From assembly GCA_963850255.1 (NCBI GenBank), contig CAWKLL010000028.1, positions 1-64,000 on the forward strand: 64,000 nt of DNA, given 5' to 3'. Origin of the DNA: J054 sp963850255 (GTDB taxonomy: Bacteria > Pseudomonadota > Gammaproteobacteria > Steroidobacterales > GCA-2729495). The translations under genes were made by a program, and so were the position numbers. Of this stretch, positions 51,216-60,125 are shown piece after piece (position 1 is the first letter of the stretch; every line of letters begins with the position of its first letter). The notes beneath the pieces are model-generated. The model saw only the letters and a list, made by a program, of their open reading frames with translations. It was not told where the DNA came from and searched no databases.

Positions 51216-52721
51216 TCAGTCGGCCGCTGCCTCGCGCAAATGGGGAAATAGCAGCACATCGCGAATCGAAGCCGAGTCGGTCAGAAACATCACCAGTCGG
51301 TCGATACCGATGCCAAGTCCCGCGGTGGGTGGCAGACCGTATTCCAGGGCGGCGATGTAATCGTCATCAAAAAACATGGCTTCTTCATCACCGGCAGCTT
51401 TCTGCTGCGCCTGGGCCTGAAAACGCTCGGCCTGGTCTTCAGGATCGTTGAGTTCTGAAAAGCCATTGGCGATCTCGCGACCGGACATGAAGAACTCAAA
51501 GCGATCGGTGCGCCAGGGATCACCATCAGTGCAGCGCGCCAGCGGCGAAACCTCGGCCGGAAAGCCGGTGATGAAAGTCGGATCCACCAGCTTGTCTTCC
51601 ACGGTTTTTTCAAAGATCTCGATCAGCAACTTGCCCGAGCCATAGCTGGGCCGGCGCGGAATTTCCAGCGCATCGCAGGTTTCAGCCAGGTAGTCCGCAT
51701 CCCGCAGCCGCGTTGCGTCCAGATCAGGGTTATAGCGCGCGACGGCTTCCTCAACGGTTAAACGCGGAAATGTTTTACTCAGATCGTACTCGCGACCCTG
51801 GTAGGTAATACGCGGTGTGTCCAGCAAGGCACCGGCAACACTGCGCAACAAGTTCTCTACCAGATCCATGAGAATTTCATAATCAGCATAAGCGAGGTAC
51901 AACTCGAGCATGGTGAATTCTGGATTGTGCTGAGTGGATACACCCTCATTGCGGAAGCAGCGGTTGATCTCGTAGACCCGCTCAAATCCCCCCACCACCA
52001 GGCGCTTCAAATACAGCTCCGGCGCAACGCGCAAATATAATTCGCGACCGAGGGCATTGTGATGCGTGGTAAAAGGCCGGGCCAGGGCGCCGCCGGGTAT
52101 CGGGTGCATCATCGGCGTTTCAACTTCCATGAAGCCCATGGCATCCAGATAACTACGGATATGCTGAACGGCCTCCGCGCGGGCGCGAAAAACCTTGCGC
52201 GACCCAGGGTTAACGATCAGATCAACATAGCGCTGCCGATAACGCTGTTCCTGATCCGTCAGTCCGTGAAATTTCTCGGGCAGCGGGCGCAAGGACTTGG
52301 TCAGCAGGACCAGCTCCGACGCCTTCACGGTCAACTCGCCGGTGCGGGTGCGAAACAAATGACCGCGCACCCAGGCAATATCGCCAAGATCCCAGCTCTT
52401 GAAAGCTTTATAAACGCCCTCCGGGAGCCCATCGCGCTCAAGAAACAACTGTATCTGCCCGGACCGATCCTGCAGCTTGGCAAACGCCGCCTTGCCCATG
52501 ACGCGTTTGGCCATCAACCGGCCGGCCATCAGCACCTCGACATTTTCCTCGGCCAGCGCTTCGTCGCTGTGGCCTTCGAAGGTTGCCAATACCTGCCCGG
52601 CAAGGGCGTTGCGACGATAGGTATTCGGATAGGCGAATCCATCGCTGCGCAAATCGTCCAGCTTGCGGCGCCGTTCGGCAACCAGGCGATGCTCGCCGGC
52701 AGTTGTTTTCTCCCCAGTCAC
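51216..52721 (-). CDS. lysS: Lysyl-tRNA synthetase, class II
   Basis: A 501-residue LysRS. The N-terminal OB anticodon-binding domain (GRLMAKRVMGKAAFAKLQDRSGQIQLF in pieces) is followed by class II motifs: motif 1 FMEVETPMMHPIPGGALARPF, motif 2 FRNEGVSTQHNPEFTMLE and motif 3 GLGIGIDRLVMFL. The GTG start lies 15 bp after prfB, a conserved pair. Confidence 0.97.
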   Translation of the reverse strand: MTGEKTTAGEHRLVAERRRKLDDLRSDGFAYPNTYRRNALAGQVLATFEGHSDEALAEENVEVLMAGRLMAKRVMGKAAFAKLQDRSGQIQLFLERDGLPEGVYKAFKSWDLGDIAWVRGHLFRTRTGELTVKASELVLLTKSLRPLPEKFHGLTDQEQRYRQRYVDLIVNPGSRKVFRARAEAVQHIRSYLDAMGFMEVETPMMHPIPGGALARPFTTHHNALGRELYLRVAPELYLKRLVVGGFERVYEINRCFRNEGVSTQHNPEFTMLELYLAYADYEILMDLVENLLRSVAGALLDTPRITYQGREYDLSKTFPRLTVEEAVARYNPDLDATRLRDADYLAETCDALEIPRRPSYGSGKLLIEIFEKTVEDKLVDPTFITGFPAEVSPLARCTDGDPWRTDRFEFFMSGREIANGFSELNDPEDQAERFQAQAQQKAAGDEEAMFFDDDYIAALEYGLPPTAGLGIGIDRLVMFLTDSASIRDVLLFPHLREAAAD

Positions 52722-52736
52722 CTTTTCATCTACTCC

Positions 52737-53832
52737 CTAGACACCCTGTTTCAGGCTGGCCTCAATAAACCGGTTCAAGTCACCGTTAAGAATGGCGTCC
52801 GGATTCCCGGATTCCACGTTGGTTCGTAAGTCTTTAACCCGCGACTGATCGAGCACATAGGAACGAATCTGGCTACCCCAGCCGATATCCGATTTACTCT
52901 CTTCGGTAACCTGGGCTTCAGTCCTGCGTTTCTGCTCTTCCAGCTCATACAGCTTGGCGCGTAGTTGTTTCATCGCCGTGGCCTTGTTCTTGTGCTGGGA
53001 TCGATCGTTCTGACACTGCACCACCACGCCGGTGGGATTATGCGTAATTCGCACAGCCGACTCGGTTCGATTCACATGCTGACCACCCGCGCCGCTGGCG
53101 CGATAAACATCAATGCGCAAGTCCGAGGGATCAATTTCAATATCAATATCGTCTTCAATTTCAGGTGCCACGAACACCGCCGCAAACGACGTATGGCGCC
53201 GATTGCCAGAATCGAAGGGTGACTTTCGCACCAGCCGATGCACACCCGTCTCCGTGCGCAGCCAGCCATAGGCGTGATCGCCCACCACCCGCAGCGTCGC
53301 ACTCTTGATGCCTGCGACATCACCCGGCGATACCTCGATAATCTCTGCCTCGAAGCTATTGGCTTCGGCCCATTTCAGGTACATGCGCAATAGCATTTCA
53401 GCCCAGTCCTGAGCTTCGGTACCGCCGGAACCTGCCTGAATATCCACAAAGGCATTGGAGCTGTCGGCGCTGCGATTAAACATGCGGCGGAATTCCAGCC
53501 GCTCAACACTGGTCGCGAAGCCGGCCACTTCCCGTTCAACTTCGGTAAAGGTCGGCACATCGTCTTCGGCTTCGGCCATTTCCAGCAACTCGGCCGCATC
53601 CGCCAGGCCCTGTTCCAGGCGAGTCAGTTCCGTTACCACGGACTCCAGGCGTGCTCGCTCTCGCCCCAGGGCTTCAGCTTCCTGCTGACGATCCCAGATA
53701 GTCGGATCTTCAAACTGCCGATTAATCTCTTCCAGTCGCCGCTGGCAGGCTGCGAAGTCAAAGATACCCCCTTAGGGCATCACTGCGGGTGCGCAGCTCC
53801 CTGATGGAGGTCTTGAGAGGATTGGTTTCCAC
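52737..53832 (-). CDS. prfB: Peptide chain release factor 2, with programmed +1 frameshift
   Basis: RF2 recognises UAA and UGA. The zero-frame part (53832-53761, 24 codons, GTG start with an AGGA site) reads V/METNPLKTSIRELRTRSD then ALRGYL and meets an in-frame TGA at 53760-53758. Skipping one base continues from 53759 to 52737 for 340 residues, total 364, as in E. coli (365). The main part contains RRLEEINRQFED, the GGQ loop SGAGGQHVNRTESAVRI and the stop-recognition region with SPFDSGNRRHTSF. A reading without the shift would give a 300-residue truncated frame from a later GTG; that is not preferred. Confidence 0.96.
53756..53776 (-). other. Programmed +1 frameshift site of prfB
   Basis: The minus strand reads AGGGGGTATCTTTGAC: an internal Shine-Dalgarno AGGGGG, three bases, then CTT TGA C. 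This is the conserved RF2 autoregulatory slippery site, including the C after the stop codon. Low RF2 stalls the ribosome at TGA and favours the shift. Confidence 0.96.
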
Positions 53833-53926
53833 AACGCTATTCCTGCAGCTCTGGCCTGGGCACGAAAGCGCGTAATCCTAGTCGCAAGCTTGCGGGATGG
53901 AAAGAGCGGGCCTGGCCGATGGCGCT

Positions 53927-55666
53927 TCAGGCAGGGTCAATACACTCCACGACCAACTGCGGGCGACAGCGTGAGCGATATTCATTGACCTCGAGCCGAT
54001 AGGCGAAATGCGGCTGTTCATGGCGTGGCAGCTGCACCTGGTTAAAAGCGATGGCATCAATGCTGCCGGCAGCACCCGCCGGGCGCAGGGTCATCTTAAG
54101 GTGACGTTCTTTCAAAATCCGCCAGTCAAGCACCTCAAGTCGCTCGTCGAACATGGGCTCCGGAAATCCCTGGCCCCAGGGACCACCGCTACTCAGCGCT
54201 TCGGCAAGCTCCAGCTCGAGCATGCTATCCGCCAGTTCACCGTCACTCCACAACAAATTCGGCTCAGCCAGCGCTTCCGGAAATGCCGCCACTTCCGCAA
54301 CAAATAGTTGCCTGAAGCTATCGAGGTCTGCGGCTTTTATGGTCATACCGGCAGCCATGGCATGACCGCCGAAGCGACTCAGTAACTCAGGCCGACGAGC
54401 TGCGACCCTGGCCAGCACATCGCGAATATGAATACCGCGTATGGAACGGGCCGAGCCTTTGAGTTCGCCCGGCTGCTCGGCCGGCGCGAAAGCAATAACC
54501 GGACGATGCACCTGATCCTTCATACGACTGGCGACCAGGCCCACAATCCCCTCATGCCAGGCCGGATCGAACAAACAATGTGCCGCTGCATCACCAGCCA
54601 GCCCGGCAAAAGCTGTATCCAGATGCTTGCGGGCACTGTGTTCCATACCCGCCTGCAACTGGCGACGCTCTTGATTCAGGCTTTCCAGCCGGCTGGCCAG
54701 GGGCCTGGCGCTAGTGAGATCTTCGGCCAGCAGGCAGTCGATACCGATGCGCATGTCGGTAAGGCGGCCGGCCGCGTTCAGCCGCGGGGCAACGGCGAAG
54801 CCGAGATCGCTGCTGCGAACCCGGCGCGGGTCGCGGCCGGCAACTTCAAACAGCGCCACGATGCCCGCGCGCGCCCGACCGGCACGAATTCGCTTCAGGC
54901 CTGCTGAGACCAGGATGCGATTGTTGTAATCCATGGGCACCAGGTCCGCCACGGTACCCAGCGCTACGAGGTCAAGCTGAGCCGAAACTATCTCACGCAC
55001 CGTGGCCGCGGGCAGCAGGCCCCGCGTTTCCAGCAAATGCCCCAGCGCCGCCATCACATAAAAAGCCACGCCGACCCCGGCCAGCGACTTCCCGGCGAAA
55101 GGCTCCTGCGGCAGGTTGGGATTTACCATCACGGTGGCTGCCGGCAACTCGTCGCCGGGTAAATGATGATCGGTAACGATTACCGCCAGGCCCAGCTCCC
55201 GCGCACGAGCCACGCCCGCCAGGCTTGAAACCCCGTTGTCGACGGTAATCAGCAGCTCTGCGCCGGACTCGGCCGCCTGCTCCACAATGCCCGGTGACAG
55301 GCCATAGCCCAGGCGAAAACGATCGGGCACCAGAAACCCCACCTGAGAAAAGCCGAACGCGCGCAGGCAGCTAACCACCAGCGCCGAAGCCGTTGCGCCA
55401 TCCGCGTCGAAATCTCCGACTACGACAATGCTGCTATGCTTTTCGCGGGCCGCCAGCAGATGCTCAGCGGCTATCAGTGCCGGAGCCAGACTACTGACTG
55501 GCAACAGCGCAGACAGGGATAATTGGAGTTGATCACCGACCACCTCGCGGGCCGCATACACCCGACGCAGTATCGGATGAACAGAATCAGGCAGGGCCTG
55601 TACCGACTCCCGGGAAACCTTGCGTCGGCGAATATGCTGTCGGGCTGCTGAATCGGCAGAACTCAC
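53927..55666 (-). CDS. recJ: Single-stranded-DNA-specific exonuclease RecJ
   Basis: A 579-residue DHH-family 5'-3' exonuclease. Motifs are VVVGDFDADGATASAL, ITVDNGVSS, IVTDHHLPGDELP and PRLNAAGRLTDM, with the DHHA1 domain (SRFGGHAMAAGMTI) and C-terminal OB fold. It acts in RecFOR recombination and mismatch repair. It starts with GTG. A convergent gap of about 94 bp to prfB holds nothing notable. Confidence 0.96.
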   Translation of the reverse strand: MSSADSAARQHIRRRKVSRESVQALPDSVHPILRRVYAAREVVGDQLQLSLSALLPVSSLAPALIAAEHLLAAREKHSSIVVVGDFDADGATASALVVSCLRAFGFSQVGFLVPDRFRLGYGLSPGIVEQAAESGAELLITVDNGVSSLAGVARARELGLAVIVTDHHLPGDELPAATVMVNPNLPQEPFAGKSLAGVGVAFYVMAALGHLLETRGLLPAATVREIVSAQLDLVALGTVADLVPMDYNNRILVSAGLKRIRAGRARAGIVALFEVAGRDPRRVRSSDLGFAVAPRLNAAGRLTDMRIGIDCLLAEDLTSARPLASRLESLNQERRQLQAGMEHSARKHLDTAFAGLAGDAAAHCLFDPAWHEGIVGLVASRMKDQVHRPVIAFAPAEQPGELKGSARSIRGIHIRDVLARVAARRPELLSRFGGHAMAAGMTIKAADLDSFRQLFVAEVAAFPEALAEPNLLWSDGELADSMLELELAEALSSGGPWGQGFPEPMFDERLEVLDWRILKERHLKMTLRPAGAAGSIDAIAFNQVQLPRHEQPHFAYRLEVNEYRSRCRPQLVVECIDPA

Positions 55667-55717
55667 AGCGGATACCTTGTCCGCAAGCCGTTAAAATGGA
55701 TACAAAGCGAACTACAG

Positions 55718-56086
55718 ATGCAATTAAGCTTAGACAACAATGGCAGCGTCCTGATTAGAGCCTATCAGCCGGGCGAACTGCTGATCGGCGAAGATCAATT
55801 TCACGGGCCTTTAATCGTCACGCCCGATGCTGTGCATGGCGACTGGTCCCCCACAGCCATTGCGGAACTCAGCATAGCCGATTTTGAGCCCGTGCTAGCG
55901 CACCAGCCGGAAGTTGTTTTATTCGGCACCGGACCGACTCAGCAATTCCCGCCGCTTGCCCTGATCAGCGCGGTAATGAGTCGCGGCGTGGGGTTCGAGG
56001 TCATGGACACGGCCGCTGCCAGCCGCACCTTTAACGTGCTCGCAGGCGAAGGCAGACGAGTCGTTGCCGCTCTGCTACTCGACTAG
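55718..56086 (+). CDS. Mth938/Xcc1710-like domain protein (DUF498)
   Basis: A 122-residue protein with the family core FHGPLIVTPDAV, VVLFGTGPTQQFPP and GVGFEVMDTAAASRTFNVLAGEGRRVVAALLL. Human and bacterial members lack a settled function; some mitochondrial members assist complex I assembly. The gene lies alone between divergent recJ and convergent nlpD. Confidence 0.88.
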   Translation: MQLSLDNNGSVLIRAYQPGELLIGEDQFHGPLIVTPDAVHGDWSPTAIAELSIADFEPVLAHQPEVVLFGTGPTQQFPPLALISAVMSRGVGFEVMDTAAASRTFNVLAGEGRRVVAALLLD

Positions 56087-56090
56087 GCCG

Positions 56091-56753
56091 CTAGCGTCCG
56101 GGCAGATAGCCGAGCGGATCTACCGGTGAGCCGTTACGACGAATTTCAAAATGCAGCATCGGCTTGCTACCCGGCCCGTTACCCATTTTGGCAATTGTCT
56201 GACCGGCGCTTACGCGCTCCCCTTCACGCACCAGCAGTGCAGCGTTGTGCCCATAGGCACTGAGGAAACTATCGTTGTGCTTAATGATCAGCAGCTGACC
56301 ATAGGACTTTAAGCCGCTGCCGGCGTATACGACCTCGCCCGCCGATGCTGCGGTCACAGGCTGACCCAAACGCCCGGCAATTTCGATCCCGGACTGGGTG
56401 CTTGGCCCGGCGCCGAAGCCGGCAGCTACGCTGCCGGTGGTTGGCCAGCGCCAATCGCCGACGGGCTTGACCGGCGCCGTTGGTGTCGAAGCCTGCTGGC
56501 CGGAACGCGAGCGGGTGCTGGAAGTGCCGGCGCGGACCGGGCCCTTGAGGCTAAGCTTTTGACCCGGATAAATAAGCCGACCGTCGCCCAGTCTGTTCCA
56601 GCTGGCCAGATCACGTGGATCCAGGTTATAGCTCTGGGCAATGGAAAACAGGGTTTCGCCTTCACGCACCCGATGGGTATCCGGCGTCCAGCGCAACGCC
56701 GAACTGCAGGCTCCCAGCAAGACGATGGCAACGCCGGCCACCAGCCAGCGCAT
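56091..56753 (-). CDS. nlpD: NlpD-like LysM/M23 lipoprotein
   Basis: A 220-residue lipoprotein: lipobox LLGACSS (Cys16), one LysM domain (THRVREGETLFSIAQSYNLDPRDLASWN in pieces) and a C-terminal LytM domain. Zinc ligands of active M23 peptidases are missing: the HxxxD motif reads QSGIEIAG and the HxH motif reads MLHFE. This matches NlpD, which activates an amidase instead of cutting peptidoglycan. It lies after yqaA-pcm-surE, but rpoS does not follow. The ATG overlaps the yqaA stop. Confidence 0.9.
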   Translation of the reverse strand: MRWLVAGVAIVLLGACSSALRWTPDTHRVREGETLFSIAQSYNLDPRDLASWNRLGDGRLIYPGQKLSLKGPVRAGTSSTRSRSGQQASTPTAPVKPVGDWRWPTTGSVAAGFGAGPSTQSGIEIAGRLGQPVTAASAGEVVYAGSGLKSYGQLLIIKHNDSFLSAYGHNAALLVREGERVSAGQTIAKMGNGPGSKPMLHFEIRRNGSPVDPLGYLPGR

Positions 56754-57331
56754 CAGTCGCGCAGCAGCAGGTAGGCGCCGATAATAAGCACAACCAGTAA
56801 CCATCCCAGGACATCGATATAGCGTTTCAGGCGCGCCTCAACGGCCGCGCCGCCCCAGGCCACCAGCCCGGCAACCAAAAAAAACCGCGCGCCGCGGCCA
56901 ACTGCCGAAGCCGCGGCAAACGGCAGCAGCGGCATAGCCAGGGCACCCGCCGCAATGGTAAATATTTTGTAGGGAATGGGCGAGAATCCGGCCGCCAGGA
57001 TTGCCCAGAATCCCCAGCGCTCGAACCAGGCTTCGGCCTTGGCAAAGGCTTCCAGGTAACCCCAGTCGGCCAGCAACGGCTGAACCGCATCAAAAGCCAG
57101 CGAGCCGATAGCGAATCCGGCCAGACCGCCCAACACCGAAGCAACAGTGGTCAACCCGGCCAGAAACCAGGCGCGCTCGGGACGCGTCAGTACCATCGGC
57201 GCCAGCATCACGTCCGGTGGAATCGGGAAGAATGACGACTCGGCAAAGCTCAACGCGCCCAGGTAGGCCGGCGCGTGGCGGTGCCGGGACCAAACCATGA
57301 CCCGTTCATAAAGCGCGCTGAAGATCCCCAT
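56753..57331 (-). CDS. yqaA: YqaA/DedA-type membrane protein
   Basis: A 192-residue membrane protein with the SNARE-associated/DedA-like features LSFAESSFFPIPPDVMLAPM, a Gly-rich VLGGLAGFAIGSLAF helix, WGFWAILAAGFSPIPYKIFTIAAGAL and ARFFLVAG, as in the YqaA subfamily. Function is uncertain; DedA relatives are linked to lipid scrambling. The start overlaps the pcm stop (TGATG). Confidence 0.9.
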   Translation of the reverse strand: MGIFSALYERVMVWSRHRHAPAYLGALSFAESSFFPIPPDVMLAPMVLTRPERAWFLAGLTTVASVLGGLAGFAIGSLAFDAVQPLLADWGYLEAFAKAEAWFERWGFWAILAAGFSPIPYKIFTIAAGALAMPLLPFAAASAVGRGARFFLVAGLVAWGGAAVEARLKRYIDVLGWLLVVLIIGAYLLLRD

Positions 57332-58005
57332 CAATCAGTCCCCCCGAGCAAGGGCACGAAGGAAACCCAGCTCAGATGTTCACGCTCCAGACCCTGTTCG
57401 CTGCGAGTAACGCGCACCAGCTCTTGCTGGCCCGCCGGCCCCACGGGCATCACCAGGCGACCACCCATGGCTAACTGTTCGAGCAATCGCGCTGGAATAT
57501 CCGCCGGTGCGGCGGCAACGAGGATACCGTCGAAAGGTGCCTGGCCTGGCCAGCCTTCCATACCGTCGCCGTGACGAAAACGCACGTTACCGACGCCCGC
57601 TTCGCGCAAATGCACGCGCGCAGTGCGCAGCAAAGCCGCTACGCGCTCGATAGTAAAAACCCGCTCACACAGGGGCGCAATAACGGCCGTCTGATAGCCA
57701 CAACCGGTGCCGACCTCGAGAACTTTGGCCGGCGGTGTGCTACGCCCTTCCACCAGGGCCTGGCTCATCAGGGCGACGATGAAAGGCTGGGATATGGTCT
57801 GACCGTGGCCAATGGGCAGCGCGCTGTCTTCATAGGCTCGGCTGGCCAGCGCCTCATCAACAAACAGATGTCGCGGCACCTGGCGGATACGCTCCAGCAC
57901 CCGGCTATCGGTAATCCCCTGGCTGGACAAGCGTTGCAGCAACCGTTCGCGGGTGCGTGCCGACGTCATGCCAATACCACGGGTGCGCGCGGATTCGTCA
58001 GTCAT
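57331..58005 (-). CDS. pcm: Protein-L-isoaspartate O-methyltransferase
   Basis: A 224-residue enzyme repairing isoaspartyl residues. It has VPRHLFVDEALASRAYEDSALPIGHGQTISQPFIVALM in pieces, the SAM motif VLEVGTGCGYQTAVIAPL and FDGILVAAAPADIPARLLEQL. The ATG overlaps the end of surE by 8 bp. It belongs to the conserved surE-pcm-yqaA-nlpD series. Confidence 0.97.
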   Translation of the reverse strand: MTDESARTRGIGMTSARTRERLLQRLSSQGITDSRVLERIRQVPRHLFVDEALASRAYEDSALPIGHGQTISQPFIVALMSQALVEGRSTPPAKVLEVGTGCGYQTAVIAPLCERVFTIERVAALLRTARVHLREAGVGNVRFRHGDGMEGWPGQAPFDGILVAAAPADIPARLLEQLAMGGRLVMPVGPAGQQELVRVTRSEQGLEREHLSWVSFVPLLGGTD

Positions 58006-58762
58006 CGGCGTCTTGCAGCCCACTGGGCAGCCACGCCTCCAATCCAGCCACTGCCTGGTGACGAGTCAGGTCGATCTGTAATGGCGTCACGGAAATATAG
58101 CCGTGCTCAATCGCATGGAAGTCTGTGCCAGGACCCGCGTCCTGACCCGAGCCAGCCGGGCCCACCCAATAAACCTCGCGACCCTTTGGATCGGTCATCG
58201 GCACCACAGGCTCCGCCCGATGCCGAAAACCCAGGCGCGTTGCCTTAAAGCCGCGCACCTCGGCCCACGGGATAGCCGGGACATTGACGTTGAGTATCGT
58301 GTCAGCCGGCAAAGGCTCCCGCAATAAATGCTGAAACAGTGAGCGCACCGCCTGCCCGGCCGTATCCAGATAGCGCTCATCTTCGCTCGCCAGCGATACG
58401 GCAATGGCCGGCAAACCCAGGAAGCGACCCTCCACAGCTGCCGCCACCGTGCCCGAATACAGCACGTCATCGCCCAGATTGGCACCATGATTAATGCCCG
58501 CAATGACCATGTTGGGCTCATCCTTGAGCAGGCCGGTAATGGCCAGATGAACGCAATCCGTCGGCGTACCGCTGACGAAATAAATACCATCGCGGGTCTG
58601 GCCAACGCGCAGCGGCATGCTCAGGGTCAAAGAATGGCTGGCGCCGCTTTGATTGCGATCGGGCGCCACGATTACCACATCGGCCAGATCCGACAAAGCC
58701 AGGGCCAGGGTCGCTAGTCCGTCAGCCTGGTAGCCGTCGTCATTGCTGAGCAGTATTCTCAA
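57998..58762 (-). CDS. surE: 5'/3'-nucleotidase SurE
   Basis: A 254-residue survival protein with RILLSNDDGYQADGLATLA, VVAPDRNQSGASHSLTL and VIAGINHGANLGDDVLYSGTVAAAVEGR, all metal-site motifs. The start is TTG, giving LRILLSNDDG at the N-terminus as in relatives; E. coli SurE has 253 residues. An upstream extension in frame lacks similarity and runs into smrA. Confidence 0.95.
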   Translation of the reverse strand: MRILLSNDDGYQADGLATLALALSDLADVVIVAPDRNQSGASHSLTLSMPLRVGQTRDGIYFVSGTPTDCVHLAITGLLKDEPNMVIAGINHGANLGDDVLYSGTVAAAVEGRFLGLPAIAVSLASEDERYLDTAGQAVRSLFQHLLREPLPADTILNVNVPAIPWAEVRGFKATRLGFRHRAEPVVPMTDPKGREVYWVGPAGSGQDAGPGTDFHAIEHGYISVTPLQIDLTRHQAVAGLEAWLPSGLQDADD

Positions 58763-58826
58763 GATCGTGGGTTTCGTGTGACTACCCGCGCACTGACCGC
58801 CCGCAACAGATGCAGGAACCACCGCT

Positions 58827-59372
58827 ATGGGTAAGGAAGATTCGAACGATAGCAACTCGGGGGATGCGGCGCTATTCCGCGCCGCCATTGGCAAGATCAA
58901 GCCGGTGGAAAAGAAACGCCCCCATCACGAGGGCCCCAAGCCCACACCCAGGGCGGAATTGCGGCGACGGGGAGAGCAAGAGGTGTTAGCCGAATCGCTG
59001 GCCCTGCCGCCGGACAGCGCCGATGTTGAGACGGGTGAAGAGCTGGTCTACCGACGCGTCGGCATTTCAGACCGGGTATTTCGTAAATTGCGCCGTGGCG
59101 AGTTTGCGGTGCGCGATGAGATCGACTTACACGGCATGCGCGCCGACGAGGCGAAGTTGGCTTTGCGCGCCTTTATTACAGACAGCATCCGCCACCGCGT
59201 GCAGTGCGTGCGCGTGATTCACGGCAAGGGACTGGGCTCGGGACAGCGCGGACCGGTGCTCAAAAACAAGGTCAATACCTGGCTGCGTCACTGGGACGCG
59301 GTACTGGCTTTCGCCAGTGCGCAGCCTCGCCATGGCGGCACTGGCGCTGTCTATGTCCTGCTGCGACGCTAG
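58827..59372 (+). CDS. Smr-domain protein (SmrA/B-like)
   Basis: A 181-residue protein with a charged N-terminal region and a C-terminal Smr domain: DEIDLHGMRADEAKLALRAF, CVRVIHGKGLGSGQRG and GGTGAVYVLLRR. The DLHG and HGKG motifs are those of nuclease-active Smr proteins. SmrB in E. coli cuts mRNA at collided ribosomes; whether this protein does so is not known. It is divergent from surE. Confidence 0.9.
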   Translation: MGKEDSNDSNSGDAALFRAAIGKIKPVEKKRPHHEGPKPTPRAELRRRGEQEVLAESLALPPDSADVETGEELVYRRVGISDRVFRKLRRGEFAVRDEIDLHGMRADEAKLALRAFITDSIRHRVQCVRVIHGKGLGSGQRGPVLKNKVNTWLRHWDAVLAFASAQPRHGGTGAVYVLLRR

Positions 59373-59386
59373 TTACCGAGACTAGC
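59368..59386. other. Hairpin over the stops of convergent smr and isomerase genes
   Basis: A 6 bp repeat GCTAGT / ACTAGC with a 7 nt loop supplies the TAG stop codon on both strands. It may protect the 3' ends; there is no T-run. Confidence 0.4.
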
Positions 59387-60125
59387 CGCGCAGGCGCTCA
59401 ACCAGGGCCTGCATAGCCGCCTGAGTTTCCTCGCTGAACCAAAACTCCGTTGCCGTACTGGCGTCATCGGCTGCGGCCAGACGCGCCACGAAATCGGCTT
59501 TGGCCAGGCGGCGTGTCTGATTCATTGCGATCGGCGGCAGCGCAGTCATCTCCTCACACCAGGCCAGCGCGCGCGCAATCACCATTTCACCAGCGACCAA
59601 TTCATCGACCATGCCGAGCCTCAGCGCCTCGTCCATCTCTACCATGCTGCCGGAACCCGCCAGACGACGGGCGTTACGCGGCCCGATCAAATCAGACAAT
59701 GCCTGGAGAATTGTCGACGGCACAGCCAGGCCCACGCGCACTTCGTTGAGACCCATTTTCCAACTACCAGCGGCTGCCACCCGATAATCGCAGTGCAGCG
59801 CCAGTACCGCGCCGCCGGCGGGTGCATGGCCGGTAATGGCAGCCACAATCGGCACCGGTGAGTCGGCCAGTGCATGGGTGAGCGCGAAAAACCGCTGCCA
59901 GAAATCATCAATCTCAGCACGCGGCCGACCGAGCAACTCCGGAACATCCAGACCACCGCTGAACATGCCCTCGCGCCCGGAAATAACCACGGCGGCAACA
60001 TCATCTTGAAAGGCCGAGTTCAGGGCCTCCTGCAATGCAGATACCAGCGGCAGATTCAGCGCATTGGCCGGCGGCCGGTCCATGCGTATTTCGCGGACTG
60101 CATTATGATCATTCACCTGCAGCAT
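59382..60125 (-). CDS. Enoyl-CoA isomerase/hydratase family protein, ECI-like
   Basis: A 247-residue crotonase-fold protein. RPPANALNLPLVSALQEAL, MFSGGLDVPELLG and ITGHAPAGGAVLALHCDYRV form the CoA-binding and oxyanion site; GLNEVRVGLAVP carries one candidate acidic residue (Glu). These blocks resemble mitochondrial delta-3, delta-2-enoyl-CoA isomerase 1 more than classic hydratases, which need two Glu. I favour an isomerase of unsaturated fatty acid oxidation. It lies next to truD where ispF would often be. Confidence 0.82.
   Translation of the reverse strand: MLQVNDHNAVREIRMDRPPANALNLPLVSALQEALNSAFQDDVAAVVISGREGMFSGGLDVPELLGRPRAEIDDFWQRFFALTHALADSPVPIVAAITGHAPAGGAVLALHCDYRVAAAGSWKMGLNEVRVGLAVPSTILQALSDLIGPRNARRLAGSGSMVEMDEALRLGMVDELVAGEMVIARALAWCEEMTALPPIAMNQTRRLAKADFVARLAAADDASTATEFWFSEETQAAMQALVERLRG

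Noticed and set aside
52737..53639. RF2 as a 300-residue protein from an internal GTG
   Set aside because: Upstream sequence in the same frame continues RF2 similarity to the frameshift site, so the short form is an artefact of frame-bound reading.
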